64,000 nucleotides of DNA, taken from NCBI GenBank assembly GCA_025175895.1, contig CM046000.1:100486753-100550752 (forward strand), read 5' to 3'. Source of the stretch: Wurfbainia villosa (taxonomy: Eukaryota > Streptophyta > Magnoliopsida > Zingiberales > Zingiberaceae). The notes beneath the pieces were generated by a model. The model saw only the letters and a program-made list of their open reading frames with translations. It made no database searches and was not told where the DNA came from. Below are positions 1-11,268 of this stretch, in pieces. Both the position numbers and the translations under genes were made by a program. Positions within the stretch are counted from its first letter, which is position 1. Each line of letters begins with the position of its first letter.

Positions 1-322
1 TTGCTAACAGATGGCTCCGATTCGACTCCATCATCACTTGCTCCCGAATTTCTTTGTGAAAGTTCATCGTATTACTCCTATTGTGAAAGAAAAAAAATTA
101 AATATTAACATAAGAAATTAAATTTTTACAATTACACACCTTTATTGTTCTAGCTCTTTCACCACTCCATGTTTTATCCTTTTTTTAGAATGTACAGGTG
201 AAAGTGTCAATAAATAATGGCTCTATTCCCGTATCCTTGGCCTAAACAAATTAAACAATTAATATTTATAAATTAGTGAGTATTAGATTATAAAATCATA
301 AATTGAAAGTACTCACCAATCG

Positions 323-821
323 ATGTCTATGCTCATCGATATTTATGGATCCTCCCGCATATGTGGCAGACATAACGCCGGAGTTACAATTATGATTTTG
401 CTTATTCTGTTCACTCTTCCGCTTTCTTTCATCAGATCCCCAATGTGCAACAATTTTATTCCAATTCTCTTCAGTTATACAGTGCGGTTTTTTATTTCTA
501 GTTTTTGCATGATTTAGTATGTTTCTAATATGATCACCACATTTTTTCTTAAAAATCCTCCTAATCTCTAGTGTTTCCGTCTCCTCCTAAATAAATACCC
601 GCTGTAGTAGAGGAAAATAAAAATTGTTGTAATCATGATCTCAACAAGTTTGAACTTTCATTTATCACAAGACAGCAATACGTAACCGAACGAAGAACTC
701 TAATTTCTTTCGGCGTGCTTGTATAAGTCATAGAAGCGTCGGCCCAATGGTTATTCACTATTTTATTCACCTCATGAATAACACGTACAAAATTTGTAAA
801 TCTAACATAAACCAAAAACAA
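323..821 (-). pseudogene. PF03004-like second CACTA protein, fragment
   Basis: On the minus strand, 540-323 translates to a stretch containing TEENWNKIVAHWGSDERKR followed by SEQNKQN and then SATYAGGS. This matches the pattern of the plant transposase (Ptta/En/Spm) domain, in which a tryptophan-rich block precedes an asparagine/lysine-rich stretch and a small-residue motif. Upstream, 821-633 on the same strand (62 codons, with NNHWADASMTYTS) is probably part of the same protein in another exon or frame. No continuous reading frame connects the pieces, so it is either split by introns or broken. The protein may correspond to the DNA-binding, TNPA-like partner; that role is inferred only from position. 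Confidence 0.55.
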
Positions 822-855
822 ACTCCGTTATATACTTTAAAAAAAATATATTGTA

Positions 856-1390
856 TTAAAATTTTAATATAGATATTATAAAACTTGAATACTTACGAAT
901 CTCCTCGCGGAGATATAAACTCTCTTGTATCTTCCCTCTCCATGAGTGTTTGTTGTACCGGGGAAGAAACATTGGCAGGTATATGTTGAGAATCAGAGGA
1001 TCCTGCAACTGGGGAAGAGGTGGAGGGCACATTTCCTGCAAGAGCATCAAAATGTGCGGGTGCTGAAGTAGAGGAAGACTGTGATCTTCCATCACTACTA
1101 CGTCTATGACCACCACGTCGAAACTAACAATCATGATTATTAGAAGAATATTACAGGAAAAAAAAATGCAGTTGCATATCAAATTATTAATAGGAAAAAT
1201 ATGAAAATATTACCATATTCATAGCAACTGGATGACCCTAAATAAAAAAAAGTTCATTAGCATATCAAATATATAGATTTTCAAATAGCATAGTAAATTA
1301 AAACATAATTGGTATTCAATAAATTAAAAGGTAAATTACCAATAATTAGAAATCGAAGTCTGCAATAAAATTTTTGACCTGATAATGTGT
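856..1390 (-). other. AT-rich spacer between the two CACTA coding regions
   Basis: About 500 bases downstream of the DUF4216 part of the transposase. The part from 1150 to 1390 is very AT-rich. A 108-codon frame at 1182-856 has low-complexity composition and I recognise nothing in it. It is probably intron or linker sequence between the transposase and the second CACTA protein. Confidence 0.4.
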
Positions 1391-1500
1391 CTAATCGTGA
1401 TCGTCACCGTCATCGTCATCGTCATCCTCATCGTCATCGTCATCGTCATCCTCATCCTCATCATCATCCACATCCTCATCCTCATCATTGAAATCTTCAT
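1391..1500. repeat. ATC/GAT trinucleotide microsatellite
   Basis: Imperfect (CAT/CGT)n-type repeat on the plus strand that encodes the poly-Asp/Glu tail of the transposase on the minus strand. It is liable to length change by slippage. Confidence 0.85.
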
Positions 1501-2054
1501 CTTCATACTCATTCAGTTCACTTGCATCAACATCTATTACAATGCCACTGGGATCTCGTAACATTGAAATATTATACTCTTCGATATGAAATGTATTGAC
1601 AACTTCATCTTGTTGATAGGCTATGTCCTCCCAATGTTCCTCAATTTTATTATGTGCTTTGGTTTTACAAACTGCCCACCAATCACTTTTGTCTCGTTTC
1701 ATACTAGGATATGAAGCATAAAATACTTGAATCGCTTGCTGTGCTAATACAAAAGGTTCGTACCTCTTGTATATTTTTTTTATAGTTAATTTCAACCAAA
1801 TTAAACTGTGGATGCACCCTCATGCCTTTGATAGGGTCAAACCAATGACACATAAATAAAATAACTCGCAAATTTGAGCCTGGATATGCTACCTCTAAAA
1901 TTTCATCTAGCAAACCGTAAAATTCATTCCTTGCACCTCCATCAATAGATGACTGAACACAAACTCCGCTATTCATTGTAGTTTTCCCAATTCCATAAGC
2001 TTGAGTATGAAAAATATATCCGTTTATGAAATATGCAGGCCAAGTTTTAACCAT
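1391..2054 (-). pseudogene. TNP2 C-terminal part: DUF4216 and acidic tail, frameshifted
   Basis: Minus-strand frame 2054-1704 contains a DUF4216-like core: EFYGLLDEILEVAYPG, then a hydrophobic strand and CHWFDPIKGMRVHPQFNLVEI. The following part (YEPFVLAQQAIQVFYASYP, then WWAVCKTK) is in a second frame starting at 1795, so a frameshift or small intron lies near 1750-1800. The protein ends in a run of about 35 mostly Asp/Glu residues encoded by an ATC/GAT trinucleotide repeat (1391-1500). Acidic tails are common at this position in CACTA TNP2 proteins. Function is inferred from the family: DUF4216 accompanies tnp2, with no assigned activity. Confidence 0.75.
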
Positions 2055-2450
2055 TGAATTTGGACCCCATGACAGATTATTTATTAGGTCTTGCTCAATG
2101 TGGCAGTGATTATCATGAACCTAAAGTAAAATCAATATGTGTCATCAGACAAGATTTATCAAATTTAATATCATATACTACTTACATAATTTTTGAACCA
2201 TTGTGCAAATTCTTCATCACAGAAATTATTAAACTCATGCTCCGGAAACTCCGAATATAGAGTTTGAAAAATCCTACAATATAATTAAATAAAACATGAA
2301 CAATATTTTATGATATACAAAATGTTTAATATAACTACTATATACTTACTCGAAATACGACGTTACTTCTGGACAGTTCAATAAAATATATGTATGAGTT
2401 GCTCGCCACTCGGGACCAGTTAAGTATCTACTTGTACAAGATCCACTTGG

Positions 2451-3230
2451 TCAACCAAGGTAATTAAAAATTGAGAATGCCCTCAAATTTGGATCAATGG
2501 GACCCTCATCGTTTCTTCCTGCTTTCCGACTCTTGCATTGAACGTGAGGTTCAAAGTAATATGATGCAAAAGTTGTAACTTCCTCAACAATATAAGCATT
2601 AACTATAGAAGCTTCAACATGAGCTTTATTTTTCACTTTTTTTTTTCAAGTGATAGAGGAATCTAAAAGTAATACAATAAAATTTAGCCCATTCAAATAA
2701 ATTAGACTAGATTTGACCAAATGAAATAACAATGAGAAAAAATTAAAAAAAAATTACCTTTCAAACGGATACATCCATCGAAATTGAACATGACCTCCAA
2801 CTTTAGCCTCATATGGCAAGTGAACCAAAATATGTTCCATTGAATCAAAAAATGCCGGTGGGAATATCCTTTCTAAGTTACACATAATAACCGGAATGTC
2901 TCTCTCTAATGTCTCCATGTGTGAATGACTCAGTACTGTCGAACAAATATCATGAAAGAAAATACTTAATTCCGTAATTGCACCCTAGACAAAATTTGGT
3001 AACAGTTCCTTCAAAGCAATAGGAATTACTCTTTCCATGAATATATGACAGTATGACTTTTAAAACCCATAAATTTGCATTCCTTCAAATCAACGCATCT
3101 ACCAATATTTGAGACATAACCATCAGGAAATTTCAACGATTTCAACCATTCATAAACAATCCGTTTCTGATCCTTATTCAATGTATAAATTGCTTTCGGT
3201 TTTGGTCCCCTACTATTTGCATCAACAATC
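2451..3230 (-). pseudogene. TNP2 middle part: DUF4218 region
   Basis: At about 2830-2758 the minus strand encodes HLPYEAKVGGHVQFRWMYPFER, a close match to the DUF4218 signature that follows tnp2 in plant CACTA transposases. It ends at AAAG/gtaatt near 2757, a good splice donor. The next exon (2636-2451) encodes KNKAHVEASIVNAYIVEEVTTF and SYYFEPHVQ, which continues the same domain. An intron of about 115 bases is therefore likely between 2757 and 2640. Further upstream (3190-3010) WLKSLKFPDGYVSNIGRCVD is visible. Premature stops interrupt the frame. Confidence 0.75.
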
Positions 3231-3238
3231 AGGGTAGG

Positions 3239-4762
3239 TCAGTTACATATGAGATGCAAATCTTTTCTTGCATTCAGATTGTCTTTTGTTTTTCCACTTA
3301 TATCCATCACCATATTTATCATATTTTCAAAAACATTCTTCTCAATATGCATTAAATCAAGATTGTGATGAATCAAATTATTCTGCCAATACGGTAAATC
3401 CCAAAAGATACTCCGTTTTGTCCATTTATGCGTAATTCTATAGTCATATGTTGTGACATTGGGGTCTTCAATAACAGATGGAAAGTTAAGCACTCTTTGC
3501 CATAGACTTTGACTTGTGAATCTGATTGGTGGAGGTGTTCTTTCAATTCTATTATTAGTAAATTCTTCTTTATTTCTTGTGAATTTATGATTTGGCGGTA
3601 AAAATTATCTATGACAATCAAAATAACTCGGTTTCTTTCCGTGTTTCAATCTAAATGACTTTGATCTCTCCATACATATTGGACATCCTAAAATCCCTGC
3701 AGTACTCTAGCCTGATAACATCCCATAAGCAGGAAAATCATTTATGGTCCAAAGAAGTGCAGCTCTCATAGTGAACAGCTGATTAGTATGGACATCATAC
3801 GTGGAAACACCCACGTCCCATAGTTGAATCAACTCGGCAATCAATGGTTGCATGTAAACATCTATTAACTTCTTCGGATTATGAGGGTCAGGCACAATCA
3901 ATGTTAAAAACATATAAGGTGTTTTCATACACATACCAGGAGGAAGATTGTATGGAGTTACAATAATTGGCCAGCAAGAATATGTTCTTCCTGATTTGCC
4001 AAACAGAGCAAATCCATCAGCACATAGACCCAACCTGATGTTTCAGATCTCATTTGCAAACTTAGGATATGTTCGATCAAAATTTTTCCACGCCTCTGCA
4101 TCAGATGGATGACACATTAGCCCATTCTCTGTTTCATGATTTGCATGCCAAGTCATGTATTCAGTAGTCACCTTTGAAGCATAAATCCTTTGCAATCTAG
4201 GAGTTAAAGGCAAATATAACATTTGTCTGAATGATTTTAATCGCTTATTACGATTTGATCTCGTGGTACTCTTGTACCTGCAATGACTACAGAATTTGCA
4301 AGTCTCTAAATCTGCATTATCTCCCCAATATAGCATGCAACCATTTCTGCAAACATCAATTCTTTGCACCGGAAGACCCAAATCTTTCACAAGTTTTTTC
4401 ATACTGTAAAAATCATTTGGCATTATGTGATCACGCGGCAATACTTCTCCAATAACTTGAACAAAATCATTAAAATATTCTTCTGGCACATTATGCTCAG
4501 CTTTAACATTCAACAATCTTGCGGTGAGAGATAATTTTGTGTGACTGTCACAACCAGACCACACGGGTTCATCTGCAGCTCTCAATACTTCTTGAAATTT
4601 TATATATGGCTCATTGTGCACATTTTCATTACTACTAATAATTTCTACCTCCTCCAACGGTGTTGAATAATTATTATACATGTGTTCAATTGTTTGAGGA
4701 TAACTAGCACTTGTGGCGTTTGGTTCGGTATCCAAATTATGACCAACTGCATCAACTATCAT
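3239..4762 (-). pseudogene. TNP2 transposase catalytic region (tnp2 family), with in-frame stops
   Basis: Reading right to left, 4762-4043 (239 codons) holds the tnp2 head, including a zinc-ribbon-like CRNGCMLYWGDN...CKFCSHCRY. 4033-3707 continues in the same frame with LCADGFALFGKSGRTYSCWPIIVTPYNLPPGMCM, split here only by residue context, and LIVPDPHNPKK. 3493-3239 holds DLPYWQNNLIHHNLDLMHIEKNV, the conserved LDxMHIEKN block. The 4762 and 4033 parts share one frame and are separated by a single TGA. More stops fall at codons expected to be Trp, Arg or Gln (near 3707, 3610 and 3239). The family cuts CACTA termini; this copy cannot make the full protein. Confidence 0.9.
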
Positions 4763-4825
4763 CCTCTGGTACGGATTGCATTGATCGTAATATACTTGCT
4801 CTCCACTAATTTTCCTTTGTATGTT

Positions 4826-5110
4826 TCATCCAACCTCTTCATCGGATATAAACGGTTCACCATGACAAGTCCAATTATAATAATTTGGCGTAAAACCAAA
4901 TCTACAAAGATGTTCTCGAACTTTATCACATTGGAAAAATTTACCATTATGACATTTTTTGCACGGATACCTTAACTTATTCCCATCCATAAACTCGACA
5001 TTATTAGTAGCAAATCTCAAAAATTGTTCCAACCCAATTATAAATTCATCGGTTAAACCACGACGTTCTGATAAATTATTTTTATACATCCAACTGCGTT
5101 TTCTCTCCAT
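4826..5110 (-). pseudogene. TNP2 N-terminal transposase-associated domain
   Basis: A 94-codon frame starting MERKRSWMYKNNLSERRGLT and containing RYPCKKCHNGKF, then VREHLCRFGFTPNYYNW and HGEP. This is the transposase-associated domain (PF13963) with its conserved C-x2-C and HL...GF blocks, found at the N terminus of TNP2 proteins. The frame is the same as the downstream tnp2 region (4762) and is separated from it by a TGA near 4826, so the two were probably one reading frame. The start is the first Met before the conserved Trp-Met block. No further coding sequence is recognisable upstream of it. Confidence 0.85.
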
Positions 5111-5439
5111 CGATCCTGTATTCGAAATTATATCAACAACGATTAATTTTCATTTCTTCCAAATTAACTTCATCCGTATAAATATATATCAATCTAATCA
5201 TAAATGTATACTCAACATTAATTAAAATTTTCTAATACTAAATATGATTTTGTGTGATATTTAATTGCAAATTATAATATTATTATTTCGAACAAATTAT
5301 GATCTACTAACAGTAATTAAATTACTTAAAATCAAATATTATGATTAAAAATTATAACAGAATTCATAATACTATAAATAATGTTATAAACAATATTTTT
5401 ACACGAACCTATCCGGAAGGAAACAACGTGGGGATGAGC

Positions 5440-6040
5440 TCACTGCTAGATGAACACCTTGACAAACACCTTCAAAGTAGGACAACCTATTAAACAAAAT
5501 ATTATATTTAGATTACGACACAGTATTATAATTGAGACAGCTACCGCTGCCGCGAGCTTGCAGGTCCGCTTACTGCCGCACGCGATCTCGTGGTAGGAAC
5601 CTGCTGCCACACGCGATCTCGCGGCAGGAACCTGCCGCATGTATGCGCGGCAGCACCTAGCTGCCTCCACCACGTGCCCGCTGCGAGCTCATGGTGGCCG
5701 ATGTCGTCGCGTGCTCGCGGTATGGTATGACATGACCTTGCGCACAGCAAGATCGCCGCACGAGCTCGCGGCGAAGACTGCCGCCGAGCACGCGGCAAAG
5801 ACTCGCAGCAGCTCGCGCGCAGACTCCGCCAGCAGCGATGCGAGAAGCGCGATGCGGCGATAGCGGCCAAGTACGCGGCGATCGCAGTCGCCGCTCATTC
5901 TACAGCCCGGAAGGGAGAGGGAAAAAGAGGGAGACTTATCGACGGGCTGGTGACGGGAGGAGTTGGATTGGCGGGATAATTAGGGAAGAAGAGAGGGAGA
6001 GGGAAGAAGAAATGGAGATAGTTGGATCGGCGGGATAATT
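5440..6040. other. GC-rich, CpG-dense leader of the CACTA element
   Basis: This stretch is strongly GC-rich against an AT-rich background. It includes a degenerate tandem array of about 30-base units around 5550-5650 (CGCACGCGATCTCG and relatives). Overlapping open frames on both strands encode only Ala/Arg/Ser-rich low-complexity peptides and are best seen as by-products. The position, between the terminal repeats and the transposase start, is where CACTA promoters and untranslated first exons lie. Promoter function is inferred. Confidence 0.6.
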
Positions 6041-6049
6041 AGGGAAAAT

Positions 6050-6634
6050 TTAGCGACGAATTTTTTTTCGTCGCTAATTTCATCGCCAATTTGGTGATGA
6101 ATTCTATATTCGTTGCAGATTCTGCAACGAAAAAATAAATTCGTTACAGAATCTGCAACGACAAAATAAATTTGTTGCAAATTTCTGCAACGAATTATTT
6201 TTCGTTACAGAATTTTGCAACGAAAAAGTAAATTCGTTGCAAATTTCTACAATGAATTTTGAATTCGTTGCAGATTCTGCAATGAATTTTAAATTCGTTG
6301 CAGATTCTGCAAAGAATTTTAAATTCGTTGCAGATTCTGCAATGAATTTTGAATTCGTTGTAGGTTTCTACAATGAAAAAAAAAATTATTACAGAAATTT
6401 GCGACGAATTTATTTTTTCGTCGCAAATTGGCGATGAAAAAAAATTTTCGTCGCCAATTTGCGACGAATTTTGCAACGAAATTTAAATGTTGGAATTTTT
6501 ATAATTTTTGCAACAAATTTTTTTTTGTCGGAAATTTCATTACAAATTTGCGACGAAACATAAATTTCATCGCAAAATTTGTTGCAGATTTGCAACGAAT
6601 TATTTTCGTTGCCAAAGTTCGTCGCCAAAAATCA
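6050..6634. repeat. CACTA subterminal repeat region
   Basis: Many direct and inverted copies of motifs such as TTCGTTGCAGA, TCTGCAACGAA and GCGACGAA. At 6109-6131 two perfect 11-base arms flank a single base, forming a 23-base palindrome. At 6264, 6294, 6324 and 6354 the unit recurs exactly every 30 bases. Dense subterminal repeats are where the TNPA-type protein binds in En/Spm; binding here is inferred from the family. Confidence 0.85.
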
Positions 6635-6648
6635 GTTTTTTTGTAGTG
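6635..6648 (-). repeat. CACTA terminal inverted repeat (5' end)
   Basis: The plus strand reads TTTTTTTGTAGTG, so on the minus strand the element starts CACTACAAAAAAA. The partner repeat is outside the window. Candidate 3-bp target duplication CGA follows at 6649-6651. Confidence 0.9.
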
Positions 6649-7379
6649 CGAGATGGCTTTGGACAAACCATCAGAATGGTTGTAGTGTGATTTGATATTG
6701 GTTTGTCTTGACCATAGAATCACACTAGTGCACTTTGTGTGTATTGAGCAGGACCGACATAGAGGTGATTCGATTTATTGCTGACTACATAATCGAATCG
6801 GACCTCAGATATTATTTTGTACATGCTCTTAATCCCGATATAATAACGGGCACATATACTTAGTATTGATCTCTTTGATTTACCAATGGGCGAGATTTAT
6901 AGATTAAATTGATAGGCTCGGTAAGTTGGGAGATGATATTATTTATATGGTGTGTCGTTGATTATAGGAGGAAATCGTGTCCTATATATTAGGATGATGA
7001 TGTCCCCTTGAGGAGCTCATAAGGTTCATCATGTAAACCCTGCAGGTGGACTTGGTCCGGCATGATGAAAAGGTTGAGTGGTACTACTCATGGAGTTAGA
7101 TGTTGATTAATTAATGGTCAGTAAATTAATTAATCAACGGACATTCGAGATCTTAAACACGGGGAGAAAATGTACAAAATAATATATGAAGCCCATATTA
7201 ACTTATGGGGGTTGGTGAGGTAGATCAATGATAATCCTTTAGTGGATTGAATTATCATTAACGATCGGACTTTATTTGGGCTTGATCCATGGGTGGCCAA
7301 GATCCAACTCCTCCTCATGGTCCCTATTGTAGCCTATTAACACCTCATGAAGCTTAGATCCAATGGATGAAAACAAAAC

Positions 7380-7490
7380 TCTAGATCCAAAGGTAGAGAT
7401 TAAATCTCTAGATCCGACGGTTGAGATTAAATCTCTAGATCCGACGGTGGAGATTAAATCCCTAGAACCAATGGTGGAGATTAAATCAAG
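7380..7490. repeat. 27-bp tandem repeat upstream of a TATA box
   Basis: About three to four imperfect copies of a 27-base unit (TCTAGATCCGACGGTTGAGA core). Since 27 is a multiple of three, the minus strand shows an apparent 9-residue repeat, which is probably a by-product. Confidence 0.8.
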
Positions 7491-7499
7491 CCTTAAGCC

Positions 7500-7520
7500 T
7501 AACTCTATAAATATGGGCTT
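7500..7520 (+). promoter_or_regulatory. TATA box candidate
   Basis: TATAAATA at 7506-7513, directly downstream of the 27-bp array and followed by a purine-rich leader. This suggests a plus-strand promoter of a retroelement-like unit; there is no direct evidence of transcription. Confidence 0.45.
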
Positions 7521-9069
7521 GAGGGTGGGCGGCAAGAATTGAATTAGAGGAAAGGGGGTTAGGGTTTTGGGCGGCAAGAGAAAGGGAGGCTTAGGGTTTT
7601 GGGTGGCCACAATTAAGGAAAGATGTTTTTTCTTCTTCTTCTTCCTTAGGTAGCCAACACCCTTCTTCCTTCTTCTCTCCTTGGTTTGGCCGGTGCCCAA
7701 CCTTCTCCCCTTCATCTATGGCTTATGATGGATGGCATTAGGGTTGCTTCCCTTGGGCGGCAAGAATTCCTAGTTGGGGTAGGATTAGGAGTGGGCGGCT
7801 AGGGTTAGGGTTTGGGTGTTGGTTGTGGGCGGCAACATGAGGAGAAAGGTTTTTCTTCTTCTTTCATGGTTTGGCCAGCAACCTTCCTTCTTCTCTCTAC
7901 CTTGGTTGGAGCTCAACCTATTCTTCTTCCCTTCATCCTTGGCCAGAAATTAGGAGAACTAGGTTTAGGATTTGGGCAGCAACAAGGAGAAGGATTGCTT
8001 TCCTTTCTCTTCTCCAAGTGTTGATCGGCGCCCATGCCCTCATTGATTCTCCTTTGGCCGCTTCCCATACTCCATGTTCTCTTCCTTGGCTGGCGGCAAC
8101 ATCGAGTTTATTGACTTGGTGGCCGGTTCTAGATAGGAAGAAGAGTTTTGTTTTATGATCTTCCTTTGTTCGGAGTGAACAAGGAAGAAAGATTGGCGAT
8201 CTAGGAGCTTCGACTTTTGGAAGATCGTTGCCCACACGACGTCCAAAAGGAGGAAGGACATACAATAGAAGATCAAGAGGTATAACAAGAGGTATAATCT
8301 TGTTTATTTTGATTAGTGTTCTTTTGTATTATGTTTATAATTGTGTTTCAATTATATGCATGTTTTGTGTGGATGTTTACTTTATGTATGTGGCTAATAT
8401 AACTTGGACCCCGAACATAAACATAAAAACCGGTGATCTGGACATCGTCTATTCCGCGGCTACTCGTAGAATAGAGGTTGGTCGATTATACAACGAGTTT
8501 GTTCAAGTGACCTCTCTAAACGAATAGTACGACGATGACTTGGTTGTTTGGGCAATCCATTTTGTCTAGGATTAAATTTTTTTAATCCAGGGACATCGAT
8601 GGGATCGCCATGAACAAGCGACCGAGGTGAAGTGGGAAGCGAAGTTTCCCCCTCACGGACTCGATAAGCAAAACCCTACAAGTTAGTTGTGTTATGTGTG
8701 AATGGGTTTGTTGCCTGTTTGTGGCTGTGAGTGAGAGGAGAGGACTCAATGGGATATTCGAGTGAATGGAGTAGGCTGTGATGGCTGTGAATAGGGTTGT
8801 CTTTGGCCACGGAGGGGTTGTGAAGCTGTGTCGGTTGTGTTGAGTGGATGAAGCTGTGATATGGTTGTAAATGAGTTTTGATGGAGTGGATGAAGATGGG
8901 TTTGCGATGGGATGTCAATTAGGGTGGTTAGATCCCTAATTTAGTGTAATAGTAGGTTATGAAGGGGCTATGAACGACTGTAACGGCTGTGAATGGTTGT
9001 GGATGAGGGTGTTATTATGGATTATAGATGGGGTTGTAATTTGATTTACCCATAGTGCCATCGTTCTTT

Positions 9070-11268
9070 GCATATCAGATTACTTTTGTATCAAGAAGTA
9101 GCAATAACCGATTGAATACGTGTTGTGAATATGGATTAGAATTATAATTAATTTTGTTAGTGATACCATTACATCTGATTAGGTGTAAAAGGTTAAATCT
9201 TCATAAGATTAGCTTAGTTAAGTTGGATATGGATTGATCTTTATTATAACGTATATGGGATTAAAGAAAGGGATAGATCAGTTAAGTGGATAGCTTAATC
9301 CATTAGGTTTTGATCTTAATACTATAGTTGGCAATATAATCTGATTATATTTGAAATATTACAGGACGTGGATATGAGATAGGTCCATGGCCGTGAAGAT
9401 TTTATTATTTCGAGCGTTATATCAAGTGGGTAATTTCCTACCCTGGTTAGGTAGTAGCTAAACCTTGAAGTATATAACTTTATATTATTGTCACTTTGAC
9501 CTTGACTCCACTCTAATTTTTCTAATGCTTGATACTTAGTCTTTGACCTTTTAAATACTCTATTGTTGTTATCACATTTTTTCCTTCATCATGATTATGG
9601 ATTATAGATGTGATGCATGTAAGCTTATAGTTGTTCAGTTAGGTGTATTTAATAGAGTACGGATGAAGACTTGAATTATAAATGGGATAAAAGGTCAAAG
9701 ACTAAGGTCATCCAGGGGAGTGGGTAATGTTCTGAATATAGAATTGAATCTTATGATAAATCCTTATGTTGCGTACCCATTTCTGATCATGTGTTTATTT
9801 ATGGTTATATGGATTGTTGATAGTTCGTCTCTACAGACTGGTGGTCCTAGCTTGGTTGTGATCAATTGAGGATGACTCTCTGTAGGATAGAGAGTATGTT
9901 GATCAGATTAGTATGACTCCCTGTAGAATAGAGAGTCTGTGATAGATGTCTGTATGTGTGACTGTGCATTTATGTTATTTACATGCATGCTGGCGACTTG
10001 GTCTCCCTTGTGGTCGAGAGGGTCATCAGTCATCCTGCCTCCCAGGTTACTCATGGAGGAGTAATTGGTGTGAGGGCAGAGTATTGTTGTGCCGCACTCG
10101 ACCACTATAGACGGTGGTAGTTGGAGTTGCGTGCAGTTGTCCTACGTGTGTGACATTCGACCACTCATGGATAGTGACTGTCGAAGTGGCCAATAGCAGG
10201 GACCCCCGTTGTGTAGCTAGCTCTTTATGCTTATATGCTTCTTGACCATACTACCCACTCAGCCACTCGAGAATAGTGGTTGGTGTTGAGTTGGGATAGT
10301 TGTTATGTCGAGCCACAGAGGCCACACTGGGGTCATGGTAGCTTTAGAGTGAGTCGACATGACCATGCATTCTGCATTGCTGTGTCTTATGACGTTTTGC
10401 ATATTGCTATATATATATATGAATGATTGTGATTAGTATATATATAGATGCAGTCTATATGTATGCTTATTGTGATATTGCATTTGTTTGTGCTATGCTT
10501 GTTGCATTTGTTTATACATCTTCATACATGATACTCGCATTTGCTATATGGTGTGTGTGGGATACCTGTGTATGAGTTGGTCGGACTATTACATATCTTT
10601 GACCAGTATCATGATTTAGTATGAGTTAGTTCAGATATTATTGTTGTATATTGTGGATATATGCTCAGGTTGGATAAGTGAAGTGTAGCAGACTTTCAGG
10701 TATGTCTGCATTCTTACATGGTTCAGTTGTTTAGAGGGTATATGCATGTATATATATTTATTATGCTGATGTATACCTAATGTACCTGTAGATTAAATTG
10801 TCAAATTACATGTGATATTTGATATATACAAGTTCTTTCATATTACCACTGAGTTTATACTCACCACCACAAACCTTGGGTTTTCTTGTCGCCTAGGTAA
10901 TAGGTAGAAGACATGGTGCCGACTTGGAGCATGGCTAGTTGATCCCTCCCATATCACTTCTGAGGATCCCGTGGATATTTTGAGTTTTCGTATACTATAG
11001 TATGTACTTGGAGTTTATTTAACGTTTTGTGTTGTGGACTTGTTCTGTGGGTGTACACCCGTGTTTGTTTTGTATTTTTATGTCAGTATGGGTTGATGTG
11101 AGTTTGTTATTATGTTGTGATATCTTCCATTGTGTTTTGATATAGATATACTTGTTTATGTTTGTGTGGATGTGGCCAGAAGGCCTTGTATCAATAGGAT
11201 ATGTTGCCACGTATAGGGGATATGTCGTTCGTTTGTTTTTCGACTCGGCATACTCTCGGGGCGTGACA
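9070..11268 (+). mobile_element. Chromovirus-type (Ty3/gypsy) LTR, plus sense
   Basis: It ends CTCTCGGGGCGTGACA at 11253-11268, a typical 3' end of plant Tekay/Del-like LTRs. Throughout its length it resembles, in the opposite orientation, the LTR of neighbouring element F. For example, TTGTATCAAGAAGT near 9090 and CTTGACTCCACTCTA near 9495 both recur there on the minus strand. The left end is uncertain because homology fades near 9070 and a G/T-rich tract precedes it. No primer-binding site follows it, so it is a solo or truncated LTR. No coding sequence was recognised. Confidence 0.65.

Larger units (their letters stand above)
1..6648 (-). mobile_element. CACTA (En/Spm) DNA transposon, 3' part outside window
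   Basis: The element reads on the minus strand. Its 5' end is at 6648, where the plus strand reads TTTTTTTGTAGTG, the complement of the CACTACAAAAAAA terminus diagnostic of plant CACTA elements. Inside come a subterminal repeat region, a GC-rich leader, a TNP2-type transposase (transposase-associated domain, tnp2, DUF4218, DUF4216) and then a second region resembling the plant transposase family PF03004. That is the usual gene order of plant CACTA elements. The 3' terminus lies left of base 1, so the 3-bp target duplication (candidate CGA at 6649-6651) cannot be tested. Several in-frame stops make autonomy unlikely. Confidence 0.9.
6652..9069 (+). other. Unclassified transposon-derived region with a promoter-like segment
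   Basis: No conserved coding sequence is found. A 27-bp tandem array (about 7380-7490) lies just upstream of TATAAATA (7506-7513). After this come repeated TTAGGGTTT/GGGCGGC leader-like motifs (7545-7820) and pyrimidine-rich stretches. At 8690-9060 there is a G/T-rich low-complexity stretch built on GCTGTGAATGGTTGTGGA-like words. The layout resembles an LTR U3-R-U5 or the 5' part of a retroelement, but I could not define the ends or find a primer-binding site. The open frames here, such as 7272-7715 minus and 7933-8265 minus, encode only repeat or low-complexity peptides. Confidence 0.4.

Noticed and set aside
5446..5898. Overlapping Ala/Arg-rich frames on both strands
   Set aside because: High GC removes stop codons on both strands; composition is low-complexity and no conserved domain is visible.
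7272..7715. 147-codon minus-strand frame with a 9-residue repeat (DLISTVGSR)
   Set aside because: It is the translation of the 27-bp tandem array in non-coding DNA; no homologous domain, and the repeat length being a multiple of three explains the open frame.
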